From Lacticaseibacillus songhuajiangensis (lineage in GTDB: Bacteria > Bacillota > Bacilli > Lactobacillales > Lactobacillaceae): 32,992 bases of DNA. The stretch covers positions 1-32,992 of the forward strand of contig NZ_RHNR01000037.1 of assembly GCF_003946025.1 (NCBI RefSeq), written 5' to 3'. This document shows, piece after piece, positions 24,572 through 32,748 of this stretch. The first letter of the stretch is position 1. Each line of letters opens with the position of its first letter. The notes below the pieces were generated by a model that was not told the origin of the DNA, made no database searches, and worked only from the letters and a program-made list of their open reading frames with translations. A program made the translations under genes and the position numbers.

Positions 24572-26383
24572 CTATTCAACGGTGACGGACTTAGCCAGGT
24601 TGCGCGGCCGGTCCACGTCGTAGCCGCGGTCCAGGCTAGCGTAGTACGCAAGGAGCTGGCCCGGCACAATCAGTGCCAGTGGTGTCAGCAAGCCGTTCAC
24701 GCTTGGCACCACGAGTTCATCGTCCGGTTGTGCGAGATCTGCGGTTGCAATGTGCAGAACATTTGCCCCGCGCGCCTGGGTTTCACCAGCGTTGGCGCGC
24801 GTGTGCGCCGCAGTCACGGGGTCACTGATGAGCGCGATGACTGGGGTGCCCTCTTCAATCAGGGCAATGGTGCCGTGCTTGAGTTCGCCGGCTGCGAAAC
24901 CTTCCGCCTGAATATAGGAGATTTCCTTCAATTTCAGGGCGGCCTCCAGGGCAACGTAGTAGTCGCCGCCGCGGCCGATGTAGAAGGCGTTGCGCGTGGT
25001 CTTCAGCATTTTGCCAACCAGTTCGTGAATCATGTCCTTCTGGTCGACCAGCGTCTGCTGAGCAGTGGCAACGATGCTGAGCTCGTGCTTGATGTCGAGC
25101 TTCTTGGCAGCGGCTGTGCCCTTGAACATCCCTAAAGCCTTGGCCAGCAGTGCGCTGGTGGCAACCTGCGCGGTGTAGGCTTTGGTGGAGGCAACGGCGA
25201 TTTCCGGACCAGCGTGCAGGCTCAGCGCGTAGTCCGCTTCGCGCGCTAATGTAGAAGTCGGCACGTTGGTGATGGTCAGTGTTGGCAGGTGCATCGTCTT
25301 AACCTTAACCAACACCTGGCGAATGTCTGCGGTCTCACCGCTCTGGGTGAGGAAAATGAACATTGGTTTCTTGCTGAGCAGCGGCATGTGGTACCCGAAC
25401 TCACTAGCAAAATGCACGGAGACCGGCACGCCCGCAAGCTGTTCGAACATTGGTGCTGCAGCGAGACTGGCGTGGTAGCTCGTCCCTGCGGCAACAAAGT
25501 ACAGGCGGTCGGCACCATCCAGTGTTTTCAGCAAGTCAGCTGGCATCTGCACCTGGCCCTGATCATCAACATAGCTGCTCAGTAAGCGGCGGATGACAGC
25601 GGGCTGCTCGTCAATTTCCTTCAGCATGTAGAACGGGTAAGCACCCAGGTCGCCATCCCCTTCGGAAACATCAACCGTGTAGCTGGCACGTTCTTGCACA
25701 GCGCCCGCCAAGTTTTCAATGTGGATACTGTCCTTGGTCAGTACCACCAGTTCTTCATCGTGCAGTTCGATGAAGTCATGCGTGCGGTCAAGCAATGCCA
25801 GTGCATCAGAAGCAATGGCGTTGAAGCCATCACCCTTCGCAATCAGCAACGGCGACTTGTTCTTTGCGACGTAGAGGGTATCCACGTCATCGCGGTCAGC
25901 CAGCGCAAAAGCGTAAGAACCTTCAACCAGCTGCATCACGTGCCGCAGGGCCTCTTTGACGCTCGCCCCATCACGGACGAACTTCGCGATGAGCTGGACG
26001 GCGACCTCAGTATCCGTATCGCTCAACAGAGTAACGTCGGCCAGGTAATCAGCAGCCAGCTGCTTGGCATTGGTCAGCACACCATTGTGCACCAGGTAGA
26101 AACGACCATCGTTGGAAATGTGCGGGTGCGCATTGGCAACACTGGGCACCCCATTAGTTGCCCAGCGCGTGTGCCCGATTCCCTGTGTGCCCGCAAGACC
26201 GGCGGGAATTGCGGCTTCCAGGTTCTTGATCCGCCCAACGCGCTTAATCAGTTCGGGTGTACCAGTTTTAGAATTAACGTAGATACCAGCGGAATCATAG
26301 CCCCGGTATTCCAATTTCTTGAGACCACTCAGCAATACTTCCGTCGCGTTTTCAGCGCCAACTACACCAACAATTCCACACAT
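24572..26383 (-). CDS. glmS: Glutamine--fructose-6-phosphate aminotransferase
   Basis: Makes glucosamine-6-phosphate from fructose-6-phosphate and glutamine, the first committed step to UDP-GlcNAc and peptidoglycan. The 603-residue length is normal. The N-terminal class II amidotransferase domain begins MCGIVGVVG, with the catalytic cysteine exposed after Met removal; GHTRWATNG and the HPH/HNG region follow. Two SIS sugar-isomerase domains (about 280-420 and 450-590) include AAGTSYHA, SQSGET-type TQSGETAD and AGELKHGTIALIE, and the enzyme ends DRPRNLAKSVTVE. GAGG lies eight bases before the ATG. It has its own promoter at 26448-26476. Confidence 0.97.
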   Translation of the reverse strand: MCGIVGVVGAENATEVLLSGLKKLEYRGYDSAGIYVNSKTGTPELIKRVGRIKNLEAAIPAGLAGTQGIGHTRWATNGVPSVANAHPHISNDGRFYLVHNGVLTNAKQLAADYLADVTLLSDTDTEVAVQLIAKFVRDGASVKEALRHVMQLVEGSYAFALADRDDVDTLYVAKNKSPLLIAKGDGFNAIASDALALLDRTHDFIELHDEELVVLTKDSIHIENLAGAVQERASYTVDVSEGDGDLGAYPFYMLKEIDEQPAVIRRLLSSYVDDQGQVQMPADLLKTLDGADRLYFVAAGTSYHASLAAAPMFEQLAGVPVSVHFASEFGYHMPLLSKKPMFIFLTQSGETADIRQVLVKVKTMHLPTLTITNVPTSTLAREADYALSLHAGPEIAVASTKAYTAQVATSALLAKALGMFKGTAAAKKLDIKHELSIVATAQQTLVDQKDMIHELVGKMLKTTRNAFYIGRGGDYYVALEAALKLKEISYIQAEGFAAGELKHGTIALIEEGTPVIALISDPVTAAHTRANAGETQARGANVLHIATADLAQPDDELVVPSVNGLLTPLALIVPGQLLAYYASLDRGYDVDRPRNLAKSVTVE

Positions 26384-26447
26384 AAGTTATACCTCTTTCT
26401 TAATTGGGCTATGCCGATTAACCGGTATTCGCCGCGTCGATGTTTGT

Positions 26448-26476
26448 AGAATATGCTTTCACGGGCGCCGTGTCAA
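26448..26476 (-). promoter_or_regulatory. glmS promoter
   Basis: Consensus TTGACA (26476-26471), a 17-nt spacer and TATTCT (26453-26448). The resulting leader is only about 58 nt, too short to hold a glmS ribozyme, so feedback must act otherwise. Confidence 0.85.
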
Positions 26477-26509
26477 TCTTTTTATTTTTATATTGAGTGT
26501 ACCTTTCAC

Positions 26510-26623
26510 AATTGGTATACGTTCGAACGTGATTAATTCACAAGTGGCAGTAGCGAAACTGCGACATTATGCGTAGATAACAAAGTTGAAAATACGGGCT
26601 TAATAATTCCATGTATACCAATT
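26510..26623. repeat. Spaced 11-bp inverted repeat and central palindrome upstream of glmS
   Basis: AATTGGTATAC (26510-26520) and its exact reverse complement GTATACCAATT (26613-26623) flank about 92 bp. Immediately inside the left arm is the perfect 12-bp palindrome ACGTTCGAACGT (26519-26530). Farther in is a short hairpin GCAGT-AGCGAA-ACTGC (about 26547-26562). This is the remainder of the 336-bp glmS-glmM gap; no gene is seen. It may be regulatory sites or the remnant of a small element. Confidence 0.5.
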
Positions 26624-26670
26624 TAATTTATTAAGAAATGTTAAAGCAGCTTAATATGCAAACGTTGCAC

Positions 26671-26704
26671 AAAAAAAGAACTTCACCGAATTGGTGAAGT
26701 TCTT
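26671..26704 (-). terminator. Terminator of the cdaA-cdaR-glmM operon
   Basis: Minus-strand hairpin GAACTTCACC-AATTC-GGTGAAGTTC followed by seven T, about 16 bp after the glmM stop. Confidence 0.93.
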
Positions 26705-26719
26705 CATGGCGTTCAATAA

Positions 26720-28072
26720 TTAGTTACCCATTTCCTGCTTAACAACGGCGACAATTTCGTCGACGTAAGCACTCACGAGTTCTTCGGTCTTGGCTTCAGC
26801 CATGACCCGCAGCAAGCTTTCGGTACCGCTAGGGCGGACGAGAACACGACCGTCGCCGGCCATCTTGTCTTCAACCTGCTTGATCACTTCAGTAATGGCT
26901 GGGTAGTTCTTCCAGGCATTCTTGTCGCTAACCGGCACGTTGACGAGCTTCTGTGGGTAGTCGACAACTGGTGCGGCCAGTTCGGACAGCTTCTTGCCAG
27001 TTGCGGCCATCACGGAGAGCAACTGGATCCCGGTGAGCATGCCGTCACCAGTGTTGTGGTGGTCAAAGAGAATCACGTGACCGCTCTGTTCCCCACCGAT
27101 GTTGTAACCCTTAGCGCGCATTTCTTCGACAACGTGGCGATCGCCCACCGCAGTCTGAACGGAGTGCATGCCATTGGCTTCGATGGCCTTGTAGAGGCCG
27201 AGGTTACTCATGACGGTGGTGACGATGGTGTCCTGCTTGAGACGACCCTGAGACTTCATGAAGTTACCCAGAATGAACATAATCTTGTCACCATCGACAA
27301 TGTTCCCGAGTTCGTCAACCGCGATGCACCGGTCGCCGTCGCCGTCAAAGGCGAGCCCAACCTGGGCACCCTTTTCCACGACCATTTTGGCCAGCTGTTC
27401 GGGGTGGGTTGAACCCACACCGGCGTTAATGTTGATGCCGTCTGGGTTGGTTGCCATGGTTTCAAAATCCGTGTCCAGGTCAGCGAAAATGCGGCTAACG
27501 AGCTTGCTGGTGGCACCGTTGGCGGCGTCGAGTACCACGTGAATGCCCGCGAGGTTTTCGGAGACAGTCTGTTCAAGGAACTGGGTGTACTTCTGTGCAC
27601 CTTCGGAGTAATCAGCGACGGTCCCGAGACCCTTTGCGCTTGGCCGTGGCAACTTGTCTTCTGGTGCGTCCAGGTAAGTTTCGATTTCTTCTTCGGTTTC
27701 GTCGGAGAGCTTGTAGCCATCAGGGCCGAAGAACTTGATTCCGTTATCCTGGGCTGGGTTGTGGGAGGCTGAAATCTGAATTCCGGCAGCGGCGCCCTGC
27801 ACCTTAATCAGGTATGCAACAGCGGGCGTAGTAATAACGCCGAGCGAAAGTACTTCAATCCCGACGGAGAGCAGGCCGGCAATGAGCGCGTCAGCGAGCA
27901 TCTGCCCGGAAATCCGGGTATCGCGTGCAACGAGCACCAGTGGTGCCTTGTCGCCCTGCTGGTGCTGGGTCAAAACGTAACCACCCGCACGGCCCAAACG
28001 GAAAGCCAATTCTGGGCTCAAGTCCTCGTTTGCAACACCGCGCACACCATCAGTTCCAAAATATTTAGTCAT
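26720..28072 (-). CDS. glmM: Phosphoglucosamine mutase
   Basis: Converts glucosamine-6-phosphate to glucosamine-1-phosphate, the step after GlmS. 450 residues, the usual length. The phosphoserine loop ISASHNP has catalytic S103, the metal loop is AFDGDGDR, the sugar loop is GGEQSGH, and the phosphate-binding loop is RPSGTE. I chose ATG at 28072 ([12 protein letters not shown]) because GGAG lies six bases upstream and this is the family's standard start; an ATG 12 bp upstream is too close to its GAGGAA. It is the last gene of the c-di-AMP operon. In several Firmicutes GlmM binds CdaA and lowers its activity. Confidence 0.97.
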   Translation of the reverse strand: MTKYFGTDGVRGVANEDLSPELAFRLGRAGGYVLTQHQQGDKAPLVLVARDTRISGQMLADALIAGLLSVGIEVLSLGVITTPAVAYLIKVQGAAAGIQISASHNPAQDNGIKFFGPDGYKLSDETEEEIETYLDAPEDKLPRPSAKGLGTVADYSEGAQKYTQFLEQTVSENLAGIHVVLDAANGATSKLVSRIFADLDTDFETMATNPDGININAGVGSTHPEQLAKMVVEKGAQVGLAFDGDGDRCIAVDELGNIVDGDKIMFILGNFMKSQGRLKQDTIVTTVMSNLGLYKAIEANGMHSVQTAVGDRHVVEEMRAKGYNIGGEQSGHVILFDHHNTGDGMLTGIQLLSVMAATGKKLSELAAPVVDYPQKLVNVPVSDKNAWKNYPAITEVIKQVEDKMAGDGRVLVRPSGTESLLRVMAEAKTEELVSAYVDEIVAVVKQEMGN

Positions 28073-28111
28073 GATTATCTCCATTTCCTCTTTTACAATT
28101 CATTATCAGGG

Positions 28112-29104
28112 TTAATTAACCGTCTCAGCCTCGGCATCATTGCTCTTCGCGGATACCTTGACGTGCACTTTAATTGTGCTTGGATCAACACTCTTGAGGC
28201 CTTTTTCGACGTTATTAAGCTTAACTGTTTTATCAGTGGTTTTACTGATACCACTAATATCCACCGGAACCTCGATGCTGTCAATCTTCTTTAGTTGCGC
28301 CTTGCTGCCGTAGATGGTGACCTCATTGTTGTCCGCACTCAGCGCATAGGCCTTGCCTGAGACCGCAGTCCCCGACTGCTTAAAGGTCATCGGCACCTTC
28401 TTGCTTGGCAAGGTCACAGGCAACTTCACACGCACGGTTTCGGGCGTGGTAACCACGTTGACCGTTTGCCCGTTGCTATCAAGGGCTTGCAACATCACGG
28501 TCTGCGTCACCGAGTCGTCCGTGTTCCGGTTCAGGGTCACACTCGCAGAGATTTCAAAAATGCGGTTAATCTCGCTGCGCGCTCCGGTCACCTGCACGGT
28601 GTCTGAAGACAGTTGCGGCGTCCCCACCTGGTAACCATCGGCAATAGCGTCCTTGTTATAGTGCACCTGAATCGGCAAGGTTTTGCTAATCCGAGTCTGA
28701 ATGTTCACTTTAATGGTTTTCGGATTAATGCTATAGGTAAGCTGTTTGCTGAGACCTTGTTGCTGGAGCTTAACGGTGTGCTCCCCAACGCTGAGCTTAC
28801 GCAGGTCAGCAACCACGCGGAAGTTCTGCGTGTTGGCAACGGCCGTCACCAGCGCCGCGCTCCCCTCCAGTTTGACCTTCACCTTGGCGGGATAGCCAGT
28901 AATGAAGTACTTGTCGGTATCCGCGTTCAGTTGCAGGGGCACACTCAATGTTTGCGTCTTAGTCGCCAGAAGTGCAGTGTCCTGCTTGCGGCTTCCTTGG
29001 AAGGTATTATTCAGCCGTTCCTGGTTCACGTAGACAAAAATACCCAGCGCGAGGACCAAGGACAGAACCCGGTAAACCCAGGGGCTTTCCCAGAATTTGT
29101 TCAT
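28112..29104 (-). CDS. cdaR: CdaR, YbbR-domain regulator of CdaA
   Basis: 330 residues with one N-terminal membrane anchor (about 9-26, YRVLSLVLALGIFVYVNQE) and an extracellular region of tandem YbbR domains. Characteristic strands include TVKLQQQGLSKQLTYSINPKTIKVNI and VTIYGSKAQLKKIDSIEVPVDISG. CdaR modulates the diadenylate cyclase CdaA from outside the membrane. Its ATG overlaps the cdaA stop as ATGA, and glmM follows 39 bp downstream, giving the conserved cdaA-cdaR-glmM order. Confidence 0.93.
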   Translation of the reverse strand: MNKFWESPWVYRVLSLVLALGIFVYVNQERLNNTFQGSRKQDTALLATKTQTLSVPLQLNADTDKYFITGYPAKVKVKLEGSAALVTAVANTQNFRVVADLRKLSVGEHTVKLQQQGLSKQLTYSINPKTIKVNIQTRISKTLPIQVHYNKDAIADGYQVGTPQLSSDTVQVTGARSEINRIFEISASVTLNRNTDDSVTQTVMLQALDSNGQTVNVVTTPETVRVKLPVTLPSKKVPMTFKQSGTAVSGKAYALSADNNEVTIYGSKAQLKKIDSIEVPVDISGISKTTDKTVKLNNVEKGLKSVDPSTIKVHVKVSAKSNDAEAETVN

Positions 29105-29943
29105 TTCTTGGCCCCCCTTTTGAAAATGTTCTCGAAGAATTCGCGGTACGGGTTCCCCGGTTCTTCTTCGGGTGACACGAGCTGCGCGTTCAGGAACTTG
29201 AGGTAATCCTCACGCGACAGGTCAATCATCAGGTTGTTGTTGTTCGTGATGGTGACGCCACCGGTTTCTTCAGAGACGACGACCGTGACGGCATCCGTCA
29301 CTTCACTGATCCCCACGGCGGCGCGGTGCCGCGTGCCGAGGTTCTTCGGAATCGCACTGGATTCTGACAACGGCAGGTAGGCGGCGGCAACCGCGATGCG
29401 ATTATCCCGAATGATGACCGCCCCGTCATGCAGCGGCGTGTTCGGGATGAAGGTGTTGATCAGCAGTGCCCCGGTGATTTCCGCATCCATTTTGATCCCG
29501 GTTTCGATGTAATCTTCGAGTCCAGTGTTCTTTTGAATGGTAATCAGTGCCCCGATGCGGCGCTTGCTCATGTACTGCACGGCAGTGTCAATTTCGCGAA
29601 CCATCCTGACTTCCTGCTCGCGGGCACTGTCACGGTTATGCCGGAAGAAACTCCCCCGCCCAATGTGCTCCAAGCCGCGCCGGATTTCAGGCTGAAAAAT
29701 AATCACAATGGCAACGACCGACCAGTTAATCACTTGGTCGATGATGAAGGCCACGGAGCGCAGTTGCAAGTACCACGCGATAATCCGAATGACGGCGATG
29801 ACGAGCACACCACGGAACAGCTGCACGGCTTTGGTCCCCCGCAGCAGCATGATCAAGCGGTAAAGCACCCACCAAACAACGGCAATATCAATCAGGTTCG
29901 TGACGGTTGACCATGTCAACAGACTGCTCAAAATATTCTGCAT
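29101..29943 (-). CDS. cdaA: Diadenylate cyclase CdaA
   Basis: Makes c-di-AMP from two ATP; the product controls potassium and osmolyte uptake and cell-wall homeostasis. 280 residues: three N-terminal helices (about 13-33, 43-59 and 63-83) and a DAC domain with DGA (173-175) and RHR (205-207), both needed for catalysis. The start is ATG at 29943 because GGAGGAG lies five bases upstream; an ATG 18 bp earlier has no such site. It heads the operon with cdaR and glmM. Confidence 0.96.
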   Translation of the reverse strand: MQNILSSLLTWSTVTNLIDIAVVWWVLYRLIMLLRGTKAVQLFRGVLVIAVIRIIAWYLQLRSVAFIIDQVINWSVVAIVIIFQPEIRRGLEHIGRGSFFRHNRDSAREQEVRMVREIDTAVQYMSKRRIGALITIQKNTGLEDYIETGIKMDAEITGALLINTFIPNTPLHDGAVIIRDNRIAVAAAYLPLSESSAIPKNLGTRHRAAVGISEVTDAVTVVVSEETGGVTITNNNNLMIDLSREDYLKFLNAQLVSPEEEPGNPYREFFENIFKRGAKK

Positions 29944-29977
29944 TAAGTCTCCTCCGTCCATTTACTTATCAAGCGCC

Positions 29978-29983
29978 ATTATA
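29978..29983 (-). promoter_or_regulatory. Extended -10 of the cdaA operon
   Basis: TATAAT preceded by TGG on the minus strand, about 35 nt upstream of the cdaA ATG. No good -35 is visible. The dispersed repeat copy 2 begins about 75 bp farther upstream. Confidence 0.65.
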
Positions 29984-30056
29984 CCACCCGGACCACTGCC
30001 CGCGCGACTCGCCATTGCCGGTTTAGCGGCATTCCGGCCTGCAAATGTGCAATCTG

Positions 30057-30192
30057 ACTCCGGTGGCGGCCGACTGAGCTACGCGTTGGCGAACTGCGCG
30101 GCGGGGACCGCTCGAGCCCCTAACGGGTCTCTCGCTGGCGATTTTGCCGCAAGGTTCGCGTCAAAATACGCGCTCCCGAAATTAGTGTGTGC
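30057..30192 (+). repeat. Dispersed structured intergenic repeat, copy 2 (partial)
   Basis: Aligns with copy 3 from ACTCCGG onward: GCGGGGACCGCTCGAG, CGCTGGCGATTTTGCCGCAA, CGCGTCAAAATACGCGCTCC and GAAATTAGTGTGTG match GCGGGACCGCTCCAG, CGCTGGCAGATTTGCCGCAA, GGCGTCAAATCCGCGCTCC and GAGATAATCTGCGGTG. The 5' third present in copies 1 and 3 is absent or unrecognisable here. Short hairpins recur at the same places (GCGG-GGA-CCGC; TGGC-GATTTT-GCC; CGCG-TCAAAATA-CGCG). No credible coding. Confidence 0.75.
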
Positions 30193-30460
30193 AGCCGCTG
30201 CGCGTCTCCAAACGCTAATTTTTACGCCGCTCCGTTCACCAACGCTCCGCACAGCCAGCCACCACCTCTCTGGTTTAAACATACCCAATGGTCACATCTC
30301 CACAGTTATTCAGGCGCCATTTTCATCACAAAAATAGCGCTCAAAACCCGGCCCAATCCGCCCTGGTTTTGAACACTATTTTCAGAACTGAACCAGACTT
30401 GCCGGTCCAGCACCCATTCCGTTGAACACCGTCAATCTGATTGCAGTGCGCATTCCCCGA
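30193..30460. other. Intergenic stretch between repeat copy 2 and the ABC ATPase gene
   Basis: No gene is seen. A possible weak terminator for the minus-strand ABC operon is the pair CAAAACC (about 30345) and GGTTTTG (about 30365), with little T tail. The rest shows no feature I can support. Confidence 0.4.
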
Positions 30461-31120
30461 TTACTTTTCCACCGTAAATTCGTGATGTGCCAAACGCAGG
30501 ACGACGTCGCATTGCGCCGCCACGTCCGGTTCGTGGGTCACGATGATCACGCACTTATTCTGCTCGTGCGCAATGTTCTGGAACAAACCAATGACTTCCT
30601 TGGTGTTGTCCTCGTCGAGGTTCCCAGTTGGTTCGTCAGCGACCACGAGTGGCGCGTCGCAAACCATCGTGCGGGCAATGGCAACACGTTGCTGCTGACC
30701 ACCAGATAACTTTTGCACGTTCTTGCCAATCTGTTCTTCGGTCAGGCCCAATTTGCGGAGCATGCTGCGGGCGTATTCGCGGTCGTTCTTGTGCTTACCG
30801 CCGGTGATGGCTAGTGCGCTCATCAGGTTTTCCAGCGCCGTCATGTATGTGAACAGGTTGTAGGCCTGGAAGACGATGGACACGTCGCGGCGGCGGAAGT
30901 TCGGCAGGCCGATTTTGGCAATGTCTTGACCATCAAACTCTATGGCACCGGCGCGCGGTTTGTCGAGGCCAGCGAGCAGCGACACGAGGGTCGTCTTCCC
31001 GGATCCGGACTGGCCGACAATCGCGTAGGACTTGCCCGCCTCAAACTCGAGGTTCACGTCCTTGAACAGGGCGTCGTTTTTGTCGGTGTACCAGTAACTC
31101 AAATCTTTTGTTTTTAACAT
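30461..31120 (-). CDS. ABC transporter ATP-binding protein (MacB/LolD type)
   Basis: 219 residues with all nucleotide-binding motifs: Walker A GQSGSGKTT, Q-loop FQAYNLFTYMTALENL, signature LSGGQQQRVAIARTM, Walker B LVVADEPTGNLD and H-loop VTHE. The EPTGNLD form is typical of ATPases that partner FtsX/MacB permeases in export or sensing of peptides, lipoproteins or antibiotics. The start is ATG at 31120, since GGGGGCG lies just upstream and MLKTKDLSYWY is the family start. It lies 10 bp after the permease gene with which it must work. Confidence 0.93.
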   Translation of the reverse strand: MLKTKDLSYWYTDKNDALFKDVNLEFEAGKSYAIVGQSGSGKTTLVSLLAGLDKPRAGAIEFDGQDIAKIGLPNFRRRDVSIVFQAYNLFTYMTALENLMSALAITGGKHKNDREYARSMLRKLGLTEEQIGKNVQKLSGGQQQRVAIARTMVCDAPLVVADEPTGNLDEDNTKEVIGLFQNIAHEQNKCVIIVTHEPDVAAQCDVVLRLAHHEFTVEK

Positions 31121-31130
31121 GTTACGCCCC

Positions 31131-32597
31131 CTATCCAATCAGAACTTTCTTCGGCTGCAGACTCATGATGCTGCCGGCCCCAGCGAAGATGGCCAGCAAA
31201 ATAATCAGAATCCCAAACGCAAGTAGTTCGAGCATGTACTTCACGCTCACGTGCGTCTTGACCTTAGTAGTTGTCTGCTGCGACTTCGCGGAAGAACTCG
31301 AACCCGGCATCTGCTGACTGCCGCCACTCGGTGCCTGTCCACTTGGGCCACCTGTCTTGCCGCCCTGCATACCGCCGAGTGTTGCCTTGTTGGCGGCGGT
31401 GCCAAACGTGCTGGTCTGGCTGGAAATGACGGATTCACCAAGCTTGTCACCGACAAACTTGCCGCCGATACCGGCCACCCCAATCCCAATCAACAGGACC
31501 ACGAGTAGTTCGGTGAAGAACTGGGCAATAATTTTCCAGCGCTTCTCACCCAGTGAGAGCAGCACACCGATTTCGTAGCGGCGTTCGCGAATCATCAAAA
31601 TGACAATCAGTGCCAGGATGATGGTCCCGGCGATGGCGACCAACCACACAATCTTGTTGGCAAAACTCGTCACGGAACTCATCGACTGCTTAACCATCCG
31701 ATAGTTGGCGTCGTCACTTTCGAGTGCAAACTTGCTGGTGTTGATCAGCTTCTTGGCCGCAGCCTTCACGCTGCTGACCTTGCCGGGTGCACTTACAGTG
31801 AACTCAACGCTGTCGGCAGTGTTCTTGTACTTGCTGCCCTTCAAAGTGTTGGCAAAAGTATAACTGGTGAACACAGTGTTGGCCGGATCACTCTGCCCCG
31901 GCATGCCCGTGGTGCTGGCGCTACTCTTGGCCTTGTAAATGCCGACGACCTTCAATGTGTAAGTCTTCTTGGTGCCGGTAGTGGCCTTCAGCTTAATGGT
32001 GCTCCCGACCTTGAGATTGTTCTCACTGGCCAGTTCGCTTTCAATGACAACGTTCTGGGTGCCAGCGTCTTTGGCAGTCAAGTTGCGCCCGCTGGTAATT
32101 TTGTAGGTACCATCGCTGAACTTACTGCTACTTGCGGTGCCGGTAACCCCACTAACGGAGATGTCGCCACTACTCTGCATCATGCCACCAGGTCCGCCCT
32201 GGCTGCTACTGCTACTTGTGGAAATCGCAGAGAAGCCCTTGGCGTTAGCGGAAGTGCTGACACTCACGGTGTAGCCATTCACGTCGCTCAGTTTGTCAAT
32301 CTTCTTGGCGTCACTCAACTTGACGGACGACATGGTCAGCTTAGGCTTAGTGCCGCTGGTCCCCGGCGTTCCCGTGCTACTGCTGCGCATCTTCTTGAAC
32401 GCCGCCTGCCGGTTAGCAGTCAGCGTCAGCGAGGCGCCGACACTATCCTTGGCGTTCTGCGTCGCCTCGTTAGCGGCTCCCCGCAGCAAAATCCCCGCGA
32501 GCACGAACAGCATAATTGCCGACGTCACTAACACGAGCAGAATGCTGCGTCCCTTGCGCCCAATCAGGTTCAACCAGGCTCGTTTGGCAAAATTCAT
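31131..32597 (-). CDS. FtsX/MacB-type ABC transporter permease
   Basis: 488 residues: one N-terminal helix (about 18-40), an extracellular MacB-like domain of about 270 residues rich in Ser, Thr and Gly (including SSSSSQGGPGGMM), then three helices in the C-terminal half. The last two are separated by an unusual 70-residue loop rich in Gly, Gln, Pro and Met (GGMQGGKTGGPSGQAPSGGS). The turn RERRYEIGVLLSLGEKRWKI is the FtsX signature. The start is ATG at 32597, with AAGGAG eight bases upstream. The substrate is unknown, and no two-component genes lie next to it. Confidence 0.9.
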   Translation of the reverse strand: MNFAKRAWLNLIGRKGRSILLVLVTSAIMLFVLAGILLRGAANEATQNAKDSVGASLTLTANRQAAFKKMRSSSTGTPGTSGTKPKLTMSSVKLSDAKKIDKLSDVNGYTVSVSTSANAKGFSAISTSSSSSQGGPGGMMQSSGDISVSGVTGTASSSKFSDGTYKITSGRNLTAKDAGTQNVVIESELASENNLKVGSTIKLKATTGTKKTYTLKVVGIYKAKSSASTTGMPGQSDPANTVFTSYTFANTLKGSKYKNTADSVEFTVSAPGKVSSVKAAAKKLINTSKFALESDDANYRMVKQSMSSVTSFANKIVWLVAIAGTIILALIVILMIRERRYEIGVLLSLGEKRWKIIAQFFTELLVVLLIGIGVAGIGGKFVGDKLGESVISSQTSTFGTAANKATLGGMQGGKTGGPSGQAPSGGSQQMPGSSSSAKSQQTTTKVKTHVSVKYMLELLAFGILIILLAIFAGAGSIMSLQPKKVLIG

Positions 32598-32615
32598 AGA
32601 TAAGACTCCTTCGCA

Positions 32616-32638
32616 GCGCACCACAACTGGCGGTGCGC
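32616..32638 (-). promoter_or_regulatory. Hairpin just before the permease ribosome binding site
   Basis: Minus-strand stem GCGCACC paired with GGTGCGC around a 9-nt loop, ending about 4 nt before AAGGAG. It could affect translation or mRNA stability. There is no T run, so it is not a terminator. Confidence 0.45.
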
Positions 32639-32748
32639 ATTATGATTTGTGAAACACATCATTGCTATGCTGACTATTTTCACGGGTAAATACGAAGAAC
32701 TTATGTCTATAAAATGTGCAGACCGTGCCCAAACCGGCAAAAATTTTT

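Noticed and set aside
26384..26470. glmS ribozyme upstream of glmS
   Set aside because: The consensus promoter at 26448-26476 leaves a leader of about 58 nt, too short for the roughly 150-nt ribozyme, and no ribozyme core sequence is visible.
30057..30192. Repeat copy 2 as a group II intron or IS end
   Set aside because: No domain V-like hairpin, no transposase or reverse transcriptase remnant and no terminal inverted repeats were seen.
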